From the NCBI RefSeq assembly GCF_011170125.1, contig NZ_BLLN01000002.1, positions 372,001-436,000 on the forward strand: a DNA stretch of 64,000 nucleotides, in the 5' to 3' direction. The notes under the pieces are model-generated. The model had not been told where the DNA came from. It worked only from the letters and a program-made list of their open reading frames with translations, and ran no database searches. Position 1 is the first letter of the stretch. Each line of letters opens with the position of its first letter. This stretch comes from Streptomyces diastaticus subsp. diastaticus (GTDB lineage: Bacteria; Actinomycetota; Actinomycetes; Streptomycetales; Streptomycetaceae). The position numbers and the translations under genes are program-made. Of this stretch, positions 46,380 to 54,923 are shown in pieces.

Positions 46380-47069
46380 CACTTTTGACCACCCTATGAG
46401 ACACGTATGGCCACATTATCCCTTGTCCCGGCCGGTCGGCGACGCGGGGCCAGGCTCTTCCGGCCACCACCGGGCAGGACGCCGGGCGGTCCGCAGAAGC
46501 GCCCCGGACCGGCACCGCCCGGACCGGCACACCCGGCCGGACCCCCTCCGCCGGCTGCGCGCCCGCAGGCCCGGACAAGGTCACGAGGTGCACCACGGGG
46601 GCGGCCCCGGCCCCGCGGCACGCCGGCGGTACGCGTCCGGGAGCCGGCGGCCCGGCGGGCGCCCGGCCGCCGGGGAGGAGCGGGCGGGCTCGTGCACACC
46701 CGGCCGGTCTCGCCACCCGCCACGGGGGAGCCCGCCGCGACACCCCGCGCGCCCCGCCGAGGACGGCCCGCGCGGTCAGTGCCTGCCACCCCACCGGGGC
46801 GTCGCGGCGTCCGTCTCCGCGACCACCTCCGGCGGCCCCTCCCAGCGCCTCCGCCGGGGGCCTCCGTGCCCCGCACCGTGGCCCCGCGCGGACCGGGGCC
46901 ACGCCCGCGTCCCGCCGTCCGTACTCATCCACCGGTCCGGGCAGGCCGGCGGCCGGGGTACCGCGGGCCCGCCCACGTCCTCCCCCATCCGGACCAGCCC
47001 GCGCGGCCGATCCCCGGCCGAGCGGCCCGGGTGGCCCTCGCCCCCGCCCGGCCTCGGCACACTGGTGCC
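46380..47069. other. Long gene-free GC-rich region before the Nudix gene
   Basis: About 690 bases. The first 60 are AT-richer (TTGACC at about 46384) and probably hold promoters. The rest reads as low-complexity Pro/Arg/Gly in every frame; one plus-strand frame stays open into the Nudix gene but shows no domain or coding bias. Nothing identifiable seen. Confidence 0.55.
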
Positions 47070-47534
47070 ATGTCCGATGCCAAGCCCGTCCCGATCGAGG
47101 CCGCCGGCTGCGTGCTGTGGCGGCCCGCGCCCGGACCGGGAGGCGGCCCTTCGGCCATCTGCCTGGTCCACCGCCCCCGGTACGGGGACTGGTCGCACCC
47201 CAAGGGGAAGCTGGAGCCCGGTGAGCAGCCGCTGGCCGCCGCCGTCCGCGAGGTCCGCGAGGAGACCGGGCAGGACTGCCTGCCGGGCGCGCCCCTGCCC
47301 ACCCTCCGCTACGAGGCCGGCGGACGCCTCAAGGTGGTCCGGTACTGGGCCGCCGAGGCGACCGGAGGAACGTTCACGCCGAACCACGAGATCGACGCCG
47401 TCCGCTGGCTGCCGCCCGACGAGGCCGTCGCCCTCCTCACCCAGCCACGCGACCGCGACCTGGTAGCCGAACTCCTCCGCCTGCTCGGGCCACCGGGCCC
47501 CGCCGGCCCCACCGGCCCGCCGGCCCTCCCCTGA
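47070..47534 (+). CDS. Nudix (MutT-like) hydrolase
   Basis: A 154-residue Nudix hydrolase. The Nudix box runs from GKLEPGEQP to [10 protein letters not shown], matching GX5EX7REUXEEXGU. The N-terminal strand [12 protein letters not shown] and [16 protein letters not shown] are typical of the MutT/Ap4A type. ATG 47070 gives the family length. In Streptomyces this MutT gene normally follows the CHAD gene and precedes pstS; here it still precedes pstS by 193 bp but is 15.8 kb from CHAD. Possible roles are sanitising nucleotides or hydrolysing diadenosine or inositol polyphosphates. Confidence 0.9.
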   Translation: MSDAKPVPIEAAGCVLWRPAPGPGGGPSAICLVHRPRYGDWSHPKGKLEPGEQPLAAAVREVREETGQDCLPGAPLPTLRYEAGGRLKVVRYWAAEATGGTFTPNHEIDAVRWLPPDEAVALLTQPRDRDLVAELLRLLGPPGPAGPTGPPALP

Positions 47535-47607
47535 CCGGGCCACGGGCCCGACGCGACTCTCGCGCCGGGCCCCGCCCGCGCCCGGGGGAACCAGTCCGAC
47601 AGGGGAG

Positions 47608-47625
47608 GTTCACCCCCCGTTCACC
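47608..47625 (+). promoter_or_regulatory. PhoP box upstream of pstS
   Basis: Two direct repeats of GTTCACC, at 47608-47614 and 47619-47625, exactly 11 bp apart. This is the canonical Streptomyces PHO box bound by PhoP under phosphate limitation. It lies about 100 bases before the pstS start, with a CTAATTT -10-like stretch between. Confidence 0.93.
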
Positions 47626-47727
47626 CCCGTCGGCAGACGGCGTCACCTGATCTGCCTAATTTCGGCCTTACGCGAGCGAGCCGCGAGCACCGCGGACTCG
47701 GACGGTTTCTGGAAGGAATCCCCGACA

Positions 47728-48855
47728 GTGAAGCTTCAGCGCAAGAACAGGGCCCGCGCCCTGACCCTCGGTGCACTCGCCCTGTCCGGCGCCCTGGCGC
47801 TGACGGCCTGCGGCTCGGACGACACGGGCGGCACCACCGGCGGCAGCGGCGAGGCGAGCGCCTCCGCGGCCGACGTCGAGTGCGGCAAGGGCGGTCAGCT
47901 CCTCGCCTCCGGCTCCAGCGCGCAGAAGAACGCGATGGACGTCTGGATCAAGAACTACCGGGCCGCCTGCCCGGACACCCAGATCAACTACAAGCCCGAC
48001 GGCTCCGGCGCCGGCGTCACCGCCTTCCTCCAGGGACAGACCGCGTTCGCGGGCTCCGACTCGGCGCTCAAGCCCGAGGAGATCGAGAAGTCCGCCGAGG
48101 TCTGCAAGGACAGTCAGGCCATCGACCTGCCGATGCTCGGCGGTCCGATCGCGCTCGGCTACAACGTCCCCGGCGTCGACAAGCTGAACCTGGACGCGGC
48201 CACCCTCGCCGACATCTTCAACGACAAGATCACCACCTGGGACGACGAGGCGATCAAGAAGCTCAACCCCGACGCCGAGCTGCCCGACACCAAGATCCAG
48301 GCGTTCCACCGCTCCGACGAGTCCGGCACCACCGACAACTTCACCAAGTACCTGAAGGCCGCCGCGCCCAAGAACTGGCCGCACGAGCCGGGCAAGGCGT
48401 GGGAGGCCAAGGGCGGCCAGTCCGCGCAGGGCTCCTCGGGCGTCGCCCAGCAGGTGAAGCAGACCGCCGGCGCCATCTCGTACTTCGAGCTGTCCTACGC
48501 CACCGACGGCATCAAGACCGTCGACCTGGACACCGGCGCGGGCACCCCGGTCGAGGCCACCGTCGACAACGCCTCGAAGGCCATCTCCGAGGCCAAGGTC
48601 GTCGGCCAGGGCAAGGACCTCGCCCTGGAGCTGGCCTACGACACCAAAGCCGAGGGCGCCTACCCGATCACGCTGGTGACCTACGAGATCGCCTGCGAGA
48701 AGGGCAACAAGGCCGAGACCCTGGACGCCACCAAGTCCTTCCTCGGCTACATCGCCAGCGAGGACGGCCAGAACCTCCTGAAGAAGGACGGTTACGCGCC
48801 GCTTCCCGCCGAGATCGCCGAGAAGGTCCGCACCACCATCGCCGACCTGGGCTGA
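47728..48855 (+). CDS. pstS: Phosphate-binding lipoprotein PstS
   Basis: A 375-residue periplasmic-type phosphate-binding lipoprotein. Lipobox LTACGSD (lipidated Cys28), then the PstS fold with LLASGSSAQKNAMDVWI, the phosphate ligand regions INYKPDGSGAGVTAF and GSDSALK, and SDESGTTDNFTKYLKA. GTG 47728 has GGAAGGAA nine bases upstream. First gene of pstSCAB, high-affinity phosphate uptake, controlled by the PhoP box. A hairpin separates it from pstC. Confidence 0.97.
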   Translation: MKLQRKNRARALTLGALALSGALALTACGSDDTGGTTGGSGEASASAADVECGKGGQLLASGSSAQKNAMDVWIKNYRAACPDTQINYKPDGSGAGVTAFLQGQTAFAGSDSALKPEEIEKSAEVCKDSQAIDLPMLGGPIALGYNVPGVDKLNLDAATLADIFNDKITTWDDEAIKKLNPDAELPDTKIQAFHRSDESGTTDNFTKYLKAAAPKNWPHEPGKAWEAKGGQSAQGSSGVAQQVKQTAGAISYFELSYATDGIKTVDLDTGAGTPVEATVDNASKAISEAKVVGQGKDLALELAYDTKAEGAYPITLVTYEIACEKGNKAETLDATKSFLGYIASEDGQNLLKKDGYAPLPAEIAEKVRTTIADLG

Positions 48856-48864
48856 CGCCCGCCG

Positions 48865-48900
48865 CGGGCCGGGCGGCCCCTGACCGGGACGCCCGGCCCG
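48865..48900 (+). terminator. Attenuator-type hairpin between pstS and pstC
   Basis: Perfect 11-bp arms CGGGCCGGGCG (48865-48875) and CGCCCGGCCCG (48890-48900), 14-base loop, just 10 bases past the pstS stop and 114 bases before pstC. Probably stabilises pstS mRNA or partially terminates, giving excess binding protein over the membrane components. Confidence 0.65.
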
Positions 48901-49013
48901 CGCGCCTCCGGCGAGCAGTGACCCCCCATCCGCTCGATTCCGGTGCACCGCCGCCACCAGGGCACGAGACCCGGCCACCGCCGGCGCCTCGCGCCCGCAG
49001 ACCGGAGAAATAG

Positions 49014-50066
49014 ATGGACATGTCCATACACACCCCACCGGGAACAGGGACCCCGCACGACCAGGGATCCGACGCCCGGCACGCCCCTGAAGGGGGAACG
49101 CCGCCGCGGCGGCGGGACCCCGCCCCGGCCCCCCGCCGGGCCGTCACCCACCTCGGCGACCGGGTCTTCCGCGGACTGTCCCGGGGCTCCGGCATCACCC
49201 TGCTGGTGATCATGGCGGCCATCGCCGTCTTCCTCACCTACCGCGCGGTCGGCGTCCTCGCGGTCAACGACGGCAACTTCCTCACGTCGTTCGAGTGGAA
49301 CGCCAACGACAACCCGCCGGACTTCGGCATCGCCGTGCTGGTCTACGGCACGATCGTCAGCTCGGTCATCGCCATGGTCGTCGCCGTACCCGTCGCGGTC
49401 GGCATCGCGCTGTTCATCTCGCACTACGCGCCCCGGCGCCTGGCGACCCCGCTCGCCTACGTCATCGACCTGCTGGCCGCGGTCCCCTCGATCGTCTACG
49501 GCCTGTGGGGCGCCCTCGTCCTCGTCCCGCACCTCGGCGGGCTCTACGAGTGGTTCGACGACTTCTTCGGCTGGACGGGCGTCCTGTCCTACCAGGGCGG
49601 CGCGGCCCGCTCCCTGTTCACCGTCGGCATCCTGCTGGCGATCATGATCCTGCCGATCGTCACCAACGTCAGCCGCGAGGTCTTCCTCCAGGCGCCGAAG
49701 ATGCACGAGGAGGCCGCGCTCGCACTCGGCGCCACCCGGTGGGAGGTCATCCGCATGTCGGTGCTGCCCTTCGGCCGTTCCGGCATCATCTCCGCCTCCA
49801 TGCTCGGCCTGGGCCGCGCGCTGGGCGAGACCATGGCCGTCGCCACGGTGCTCTCCCCCAGCTTCACGATCATCGTGAGCCTGCTCGATCCGGGCGGCGG
49901 CACCTTCGCGCAGAACATCGCCAGCAAGTTCAGCGAGGCCAGTGAGCAGGGCCGCGACGCGCTCATCGCCTCCGGCCTGGTCCTGTTCGTCATCACCCTG
50001 CTGGTCAACGGCGCCGCCCGGGCGATCATCGCCCGCCGCAAGGAGTACTCGGGGGCCAACGCATGA
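49014..50066 (+). CDS. pstC: Phosphate ABC permease PstC
   Basis: A 350-residue permease with six or more membrane segments. Signature motifs: VLAVNDGNFLTSFEWN, VYGTIVSSVIAMVVAVPVA, the EAA-type cytoplasmic loop EEAALALGATRWEVI and SMLGLGRALGETMAV. The first 55 residues are polar and Pro/Arg-rich. ATG 49014 has CGGAGAAA upstream; a second ATG is two codons later. The stop overlaps the pstA ATG (ATGA). Confidence 0.95.
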   Translation: MDMSIHTPPGTGTPHDQGSDARHAPEGGTPPRRRDPAPAPRRAVTHLGDRVFRGLSRGSGITLLVIMAAIAVFLTYRAVGVLAVNDGNFLTSFEWNANDNPPDFGIAVLVYGTIVSSVIAMVVAVPVAVGIALFISHYAPRRLATPLAYVIDLLAAVPSIVYGLWGALVLVPHLGGLYEWFDDFFGWTGVLSYQGGAARSLFTVGILLAIMILPIVTNVSREVFLQAPKMHEEAALALGATRWEVIRMSVLPFGRSGIISASMLGLGRALGETMAVATVLSPSFTIIVSLLDPGGGTFAQNIASKFSEASEQGRDALIASGLVLFVITLLVNGAARAIIARRKEYSGANA

Positions 50067-51133
50067 GCACCGCGACCACCACCCGCCCCGCGCCGGGCGG
50101 CCCCGCCCCCCGGCTCAGCTCCGCGCGGCTGCCGCGCTGGACGCCCTGGGTCGTCGCCCTCGGCTCCGTCGCCGCCGGCTGCGCGGTGGGCCTCGCCGCC
50201 GGACTCAGCAGCAAGGTCCAGTGGGGCCTCATCGCCGGCCTGCTGTTCGTCGCCGCCAACTTCGCCCTGACCGCCCGCGTCGAGGGCCGCCGCCAGGCCA
50301 AGGACCGCCTCGCCACCAGCCTCGTCTGGGGCGCTTTCGTCCTCTCCCTGGTCCCGCTCCTCTCCCTGCTGTGGGTCACCGTCGAGCGGGGCCTGAAGGT
50401 CCTCGACGGCTACTTCCTCGGCCACTCGATGGGCGTGATCGGCGACGCCGAGACCGGCGGAGGCATCTACCACGCGATCATCGGCACCCTGGAGCAGGTC
50501 GGCCTCGCCACCGTGATGGCGGTCCCGATCGGCCTGCTCACCGCGGTCTACCTGGTCGAGTACGGCACCGGACGGCTCGCCAAGGCGGTCACGTTCTTCG
50601 TGGACGTCATGACCGGCATCCCCTCGATCGTCGCGGGCCTGTTCATCTTCAGCTCCTGGATCATGATCCTGGGCTTCCAGCCGTCCGGCTTCGCCGGTGC
50701 GCTCGCCCTCGCGATCCTGATGATGCCGGTGGTGGTCCGCTCCACCGAGGAGATGCTGAAGCTCGTCCCGAACGAACTGCGCGAGGCCTCGCTGGCGCTG
50801 GGCGTCCCGAAGTGGCGCACCATCCTCAAGGTGGTGCTGCCCACCTCGGTCGGCGGCATCACCACCGGCGTCATGCTCGCCGTGGCCCGCGTCGCCGGCG
50901 AGACGGCCCCGGTGCTCCTGCTGGTGTGGGGCAACCCCCTCATCAACATGAACCCCTTCGAACAGGGCCAGTCCTCGCTGCCGCTCTACGTGTACCAGCA
51001 GTACGCGGCGGGCCAGACGGCCTCGATCGACCGCGCCTGGGCGGCGGCCCTCGTCCTGATCGCCTTCGTCATGGTCCTGAACCTGGCGGCCCGCGGCATC
51101 GCCCGCTGGAAGGCCCCGAAGACCGGCCGCTGA
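50063..51133 (+). CDS. pstA: Phosphate ABC permease PstA
   Basis: A 356-residue permease with several N-terminal hydrophobic segments before the conserved transport core. Landmarks: GGGIYHAIIGTLEQVGLATV, AVYLVEYG, the EAA loop REASLALGVPKWRTI and VARVAGETAPVLL. ATG 50063 overlaps the pstC stop. It forms the heterodimeric channel with PstC. A 50-bp gap precedes pstB. Confidence 0.95.
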   Translation: MSTATTTRPAPGGPAPRLSSARLPRWTPWVVALGSVAAGCAVGLAAGLSSKVQWGLIAGLLFVAANFALTARVEGRRQAKDRLATSLVWGAFVLSLVPLLSLLWVTVERGLKVLDGYFLGHSMGVIGDAETGGGIYHAIIGTLEQVGLATVMAVPIGLLTAVYLVEYGTGRLAKAVTFFVDVMTGIPSIVAGLFIFSSWIMILGFQPSGFAGALALAILMMPVVVRSTEEMLKLVPNELREASLALGVPKWRTILKVVLPTSVGGITTGVMLAVARVAGETAPVLLLVWGNPLINMNPFEQGQSSLPLYVYQQYAAGQTASIDRAWAAALVLIAFVMVLNLAARGIARWKAPKTGR

Positions 51134-51183
51134 GGCCACGACAACCGGCTCCGTCCGCGGGGCCACCGGAAGTGTGAGTAAAG

Positions 51184-51960
51184 ATGGCCAAGCGAATCGA
51201 CGTCAGCGGCCTGACCGCCTACTACGGCTCCCACAAGGCGATCGAGGACATCTCGATGACCGTGGAGCCCCGCTCCGTGACCGCCTTCATCGGCCCGTCC
51301 GGCTGCGGCAAGTCCACCTACCTGCGCACCCTCAACCGCATGCACGAGGTCACCCCCGGCGGCCGCGTGGAGGGCAAGGTGATGCTGGACGACGAGGACC
51401 TGTACGGCTCCTCCGTCGACCCCGTCGCGGTCCGCCGCACCATCGGCATGGTCTTCCAGCGCCCCAACCCCTTCCCCACCATGTCGATCTTCGACAACGT
51501 GGCGGCCGGTCTGCGCCTCAACGGCAGGACCAGGAAGGCCGACCTCTCCGACGTGGTCGAGAAGTCCCTGCGCGGCGCCAACCTCTGGAACGAGGTCAAG
51601 GACCGCCTGAACAAGCCCGGCTCCGGCCTCTCCGGCGGCCAGCAGCAGCGGCTGTGCATCGCCCGCGCCATCGCGGTCGAGCCGCAGGTCCTGCTGATGG
51701 ACGAGCCCTGCTCGGCGCTGGACCCGATCTCCACCCTCGCCATCGAGGACCTGATCGGGGAGCTGAAGGAGCGGTTCACCATCGTCATCGTCACCCACAA
51801 CATGCAGCAGGCGGCCCGCGTCTCCGACCGCACCGCCTTCTTCAACCTGGAGGGCGTCGGCCGCCCCGGCAAGCTCGTCGAGATGGACGAGACCGAGCGG
51901 ATCTTCTCCAACCCGTCCGTCCAGGACACCGAGGACTACATCTCCGGCCGCTTCGGCTGA
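51184..51960 (+). CDS. pstB: Phosphate ABC ATPase PstB
   Basis: A 258-residue ATPase. Walker [10 protein letters not shown] (about residue 39), Q-loop [10 protein letters not shown], signature [14 protein letters not shown], Walker [14 protein letters not shown] and H-loop VTHNMQQ are all present; [13 protein letters not shown] is diagnostic for PstB. ATG 51184 is the natural start. Last gene of pstSCAB, followed by two strong hairpins. Confidence 0.97.
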   Translation: MAKRIDVSGLTAYYGSHKAIEDISMTVEPRSVTAFIGPSGCGKSTYLRTLNRMHEVTPGGRVEGKVMLDDEDLYGSSVDPVAVRRTIGMVFQRPNPFPTMSIFDNVAAGLRLNGRTRKADLSDVVEKSLRGANLWNEVKDRLNKPGSGLSGGQQQRLCIARAIAVEPQVLLMDEPCSALDPISTLAIEDLIGELKERFTIVIVTHNMQQAARVSDRTAFFNLEGVGRPGKLVEMDETERIFSNPSVQDTEDYISGRFG

Positions 51961-51967
51961 CCCGACC

Positions 51968-52001
51968 CCCCGCGGTGCTGCATGGCGGTGCCACCGCGGG
52001 G
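51968..52001. terminator. First hairpin after pstB
   Basis: Perfect 10-bp arms CCCCGCGGTG (51968-51977) and CACCGCGGGG (51992-52001), seven bases after the pstB stop. Confidence 0.7.
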
Positions 52002-52026
52002 ACCCGCCCGGCACGGCCCGGCGGGG

Positions 52027-52079
52027 GTACGCGAACGGGCCCGCGCCCCTCTCCCAGGGGTGCGGGCCCGTTCGCGTAC
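52027..52079. terminator. Very strong bidirectional terminator between pstB and pit
   Basis: Perfect 18-bp inverted repeat, arms 52027-52044 (begins GTACGCGAACGGG) and 52062-52079 (ends CCCGTTCGCGTAC), with a further inner stem CCCCT/AGGGG. It lies between the convergent pst and pit transcripts. It is the longest perfect hairpin noted in the window. Confidence 0.9.
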
Positions 52080-52113
52080 GGCGGCGGGCGCCCGCCCGGC
52101 GTGCGGCGGACCG

Positions 52114-53112
52114 CTACAGGAAGGCGAAGTTCACCGCGTAGAAGCAGACCGCGGCGACCAGGGCGGCGGCCGGCATGGTGATGAACCAGCCGAGGATGAT
52201 GTTCTTGGCGACGCCCCAGCGGACCGCGTTGACCCGCTTCGTGGCGCCCACGCCCATGATCGCGGAGGTGATCACGTGGGTGGTCGAGATGGGCGCGTGG
52301 AACATGAAGGCCGAGGCGAACATGATCGAGGCACCGGTGGTCTCGGCGGCGAATCCCTGCGGCGGGTCCAGCTCGATGATCTTCCGGCCCAGCGTCCGCA
52401 TGATGCGCCAGCCGCCCGCGTAGGTACCGGCCGAGAGCATCAGGGCGCAGGCGATCTTGACCCAGATCGGGATCTCGTCGCCGGCCTGCTGGACGTCGGC
52501 GATGACCAGGGCCATCACCACGATGCCCATGGTCTTCTGCGCGTCCTGGAGACCGTGGCCGAGCGCCATACCGGCCGCCGAGACGGTCTGCGCGATGCGG
52601 AAGCCGCGCTTGGCCTTGTGCGGGTTGGTCCGCCGGAACAGCCACATGATCAGCGCCATCACCAGGTAACCGGCGACGAGGCCGACCACCGGTGACAGGA
52701 ACATCGGGATGACGATCTTGTCGAGGACACCGGTCCAGATGACGCCGATGCCCCCGGCCAGGGCAGCGCCGACCATGCCGCCGAACAGGGCGTGCGAGGA
52801 GGACGACGGGAGACCGAAGTACCAGGTGATGAGGTTCCAGACGATGGCGCCGACCAGCGCGGCGAAGAGAATCCACATTCCCTTGTCGCCGTGGGGCGTC
52901 TCGATGAGCCCCTCACTGACGGTCTTCGCGACGCCCTGTCCGAGGAAGGCGCCCGCGAGGTTCATGACGGCGGCCATGGCAAGCGCCGCCCGGGGCGTGA
53001 GGGCCCGGGTGGAGACCGAGGTGGCGATGGCGTTCGCCGAGTCGTGGAAGCCGTTCGTATAGGTGAAGCCGAGCGCGACGGCGATCGTCACGACCAGCGC
53101 AAACGTGTCCAC
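52114..53112 (-). CDS. pit: Low-affinity inorganic phosphate transporter PiT
   Basis: A 332-residue membrane protein with ten or so hydrophobic segments. PiT signatures: TNGFHDSANAIATSVSTRAL near the N-terminus, WYFGLPSSSSHALFGGMVGA, and the C-terminal repeat with APISTTHVITSAIMGVGATKR. The two inverted-topology halves are both intact. The GTG at 53112 starts just 5 bp after the stop of the DUF47 gene, so the two are one transcript. It imports metal-phosphate using ion gradients when phosphate is plentiful, complementing Pst. Confidence 0.95.
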   Translation of the reverse strand: MDTFALVVTIAVALGFTYTNGFHDSANAIATSVSTRALTPRAALAMAAVMNLAGAFLGQGVAKTVSEGLIETPHGDKGMWILFAALVGAIVWNLITWYFGLPSSSSHALFGGMVGAALAGGIGVIWTGVLDKIVIPMFLSPVVGLVAGYLVMALIMWLFRRTNPHKAKRGFRIAQTVSAAGMALGHGLQDAQKTMGIVVMALVIADVQQAGDEIPIWVKIACALMLSAGTYAGGWRIMRTLGRKIIELDPPQGFAAETTGASIMFASAFMFHAPISTTHVITSAIMGVGATKRVNAVRWGVAKNIILGWFITMPAAALVAAVCFYAVNFAFL

Positions 53113-53117
53113 GAGGT

Positions 53118-53738
53118 TCAGGACTCCTTGACCGCGATGGTCTCCACGGTGTTGGCGACGTGCTCGAACGCGTCGGCCGCCTCCTCCAGCACATCGACGA
53201 TCTCCTTGAGCTTCAGCACCTCGATGGCGTCGTACTTGCCGTTGAAGAGGTGGGCGAGAAGCTTGCGGTGGATCTGGTCCGCCTGGTTCTCCAGCCGGTT
53301 GACCTCGATCCAGTACTCCGTGAGGTTCTGCATCGTGCGGAGGTTCGGCATCGCCTCGGCGGTCAGCTCGGCGGCGCGGGAGATCACCTCGATCTGCATG
53401 TCGACGCCCTTGGGCAGCTCGTCGATCTGGTACAGCACGACCAGGTCGACGGCCTCCTCCATGAAGTCCATGATGTCGTCGAGGGACGAGGCCAGGGAGT
53501 AGATGTCCTCCCGGTCGAACGGGGTGATGAAGGAGGAGTTGAGCTGGTGGAAGATCGCGTGGGTCGCGTCGTCCCCGGCGTGCTCCGCCGCCCGCATCCG
53601 CTCCGCGATCTCGGCCCGAGCGGCGGGGTCCGCCCCGAGCAGTTCCATCAGGAGCTTGGAGCCCGTGACAATGTTGTCCGCGGATGCGGCGAACATGTCG
53701 TAGAAGCTCGTCTCCCTGGGGGTCAGACGAAAGCGCAC
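53118..53738 (-). CDS. DUF47 (PhoU-like) protein, Pit partner
   Basis: A 206-residue all-helical DUF47 protein. Pattern: EHAGDDATHAIFHQLNSSFI, PFDREDIYSLASSLDDIMDF, and a C-terminal helix EVLKLKEIVDVLEEAADAFE. DUF47 proteins resemble PhoU and are nearly always encoded with Pit transporters, which they modulate. GTG 53738 is the natural start. The promoter region contains a TAGCAT -10-like element near 53780. No PhoP box was found there. Confidence 0.93.
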   Translation of the reverse strand: MRFRLTPRETSFYDMFAASADNIVTGSKLLMELLGADPAARAEIAERMRAAEHAGDDATHAIFHQLNSSFITPFDREDIYSLASSLDDIMDFMEEAVDLVVLYQIDELPKGVDMQIEVISRAAELTAEAMPNLRTMQNLTEYWIEVNRLENQADQIHRKLLAHLFNGKYDAIEVLKLKEIVDVLEEAADAFEHVANTVETIAVKES

Positions 53739-53895
53739 GTGGGGTCCTCGGGGTGCTCTGGATTCGGTCAGGGTGATGCTAGGCGCATCATCCGGCCACG
53801 GCTAACCGGCAGCCCCTCAGTGTTGCCTATCCCGCACCACGCACGGCCCGACCGCCCCTGCCACGGCAGGACGGCGAAAGGCGAAGTTCGGTACC

Positions 53896-53916
53896 ATATA
53901 CCCGCCTGGGGTATAT
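53896..53916. promoter_or_regulatory. CsoR-type copper operator
   Basis: Perfect inverted repeat ATATACCC / GGGTATAT with a 5-base spacer (GCCTG). It matches the known pattern TACCC-n-GGGTA of Streptomyces CsoR sites. It lies 112 bases before the csoR start, implying autoregulation. Confidence 0.88.
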
Positions 53917-54027
53917 GCGAGGGCCATTCCGGCTGGTTCCGGACAACCGTCCGGCTCCAGGCCGACGATACGACTTCTCACTTCCGTACCCCGCCCCGCC
54001 CCCCGACACCCCCTCCAGGAGGACGCG

Positions 54028-54534
54028 ATGACGACCACCGAGGCCGGAGCCCCGACCCCCGCCGCCCCCTCCGCCGACCAGCAGGGGACCACGGCCGGCG
54101 ACAAGCCGGACACGCAGGCGCACCAGGGGGCGGACGTGACGAACGAGACAGCCGGGTCCGTCGAGCCGCAGGAGGTCGCCGAGGCCGCCGGGACCGCCGA
54201 CACCACCGAGGTGCCGGGCAGCGGCGAGATCGTCACCGACCACGACCGGGGCATCCACGGCTACCACCACAACAAGGCCGAGCACCTCAAACGCCTGCGC
54301 CGCATCGAGGGGCAGATCCGGGGGCTCCAGCGGCTGGTGGAGGAGGACGTCTACTGCATCGACATACTCACGCAGGTCTCCGCCAGCACCAAGGGCCTCC
54401 AGTCCTTCGCCCTCCAGCTCCTGGAGGAGCACCTGCGCCACTGCGTCGCCGACGCCGCCGTCAAGGGAGGCGACGAGATCGACGCCAAGGTGGAGGAGGC
54501 CACGAAGGCCATCGCCCGCCTGCTCCGCACCTGA
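54028..54534 (+). CDS. csoR: Copper-sensing repressor CsoR
   Basis: A 168-residue DUF156/CsoR protein. The Cu(I) ligands are Cys110 in EDVYCIDIL, His135 and Cys139 in EEHLRHCVADA, with the classical spacing of 25 and 4. The helical core begins at KAEHLKRLRRIEGQIRGLQR. It is preceded by about 70 disordered, acidic/Ala-rich residues, roughly 35 more than in S. lividans CsoR, from memory. ATG 54028 has CAGGAGG upstream. It represses copper export or storage genes until Cu(I) binds; none of those targets are in this window. Confidence 0.95.
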   Translation: MTTTEAGAPTPAAPSADQQGTTAGDKPDTQAHQGADVTNETAGSVEPQEVAEAAGTADTTEVPGSGEIVTDHDRGIHGYHHNKAEHLKRLRRIEGQIRGLQRLVEEDVYCIDILTQVSASTKGLQSFALQLLEEHLRHCVADAAVKGGDEIDAKVEEATKAIARLLRT

Positions 54535-54581
54535 CACTCCGGCGGTGCGGGACACCCCCCGGGGGCCGGGGACGGGGTCGG

Positions 54582-54770
54582 CTACTCCTCGCCCCAGCAC
54601 CCCGCGCCGACCGGCACCCGGGCCTCCCGCACCCGCAGCACCTCATCGATCACGGCGAAGCTCAGCCGCTCCCCGGCAGCGGTCGACGCGACGATCATCA
54701 GCTCGCCGCACAGCTCTATCTCCGCGAGCGCCACGGCGTCCTGCACGCCGCCCGAGCGCATCCCGCCCAT
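54582..54770 (-). CDS. Small conserved-type hypothetical protein
   Basis: A 62-residue protein, helical in the middle (VQDAVALAEIELCGELMIVA) with a C-terminal EVLRVREARVPVGAGCWGEE. ATG 54770 has GGGAG four to five bases upstream; ATG 54761 is three codons later. It is convergent with csoR. A similar small gene occurs next to csoR in other Streptomyces, as I recall. Function unknown. Confidence 0.6.
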   Translation of the reverse strand: MGGMRSGGVQDAVALAEIELCGELMIVASTAAGERLSFAVIDEVLRVREARVPVGAGCWGEE

Positions 54771-54923
54771 CCGCTCCCGCCCCTTCCCACGCCGCCGGCC
54801 GATCCTCCAGCGTAGGCAGGGCCCTTGTGCCCGCACATGACACAGAGGGGCCATTTCCCTCATGCCCCGTTGGGGTCAAGGGGGCGGGCCACACGGCCGT
54901 CCCCGCCCGCCCCGCCCACCGGC

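Noticed and set aside
46407..47069. N-terminal extension of the Nudix protein by 221 residues
   Set aside because: The extension is Pro/Arg/Gly low-complexity, has no ribosome binding site at its start and no relation to Nudix proteins, which begin at about 47070.
53739..53890. PhoP box before the DUF47-pit operon
   Set aside because: No GTTCACC-like direct repeats with 11-bp spacing are present on either strand.
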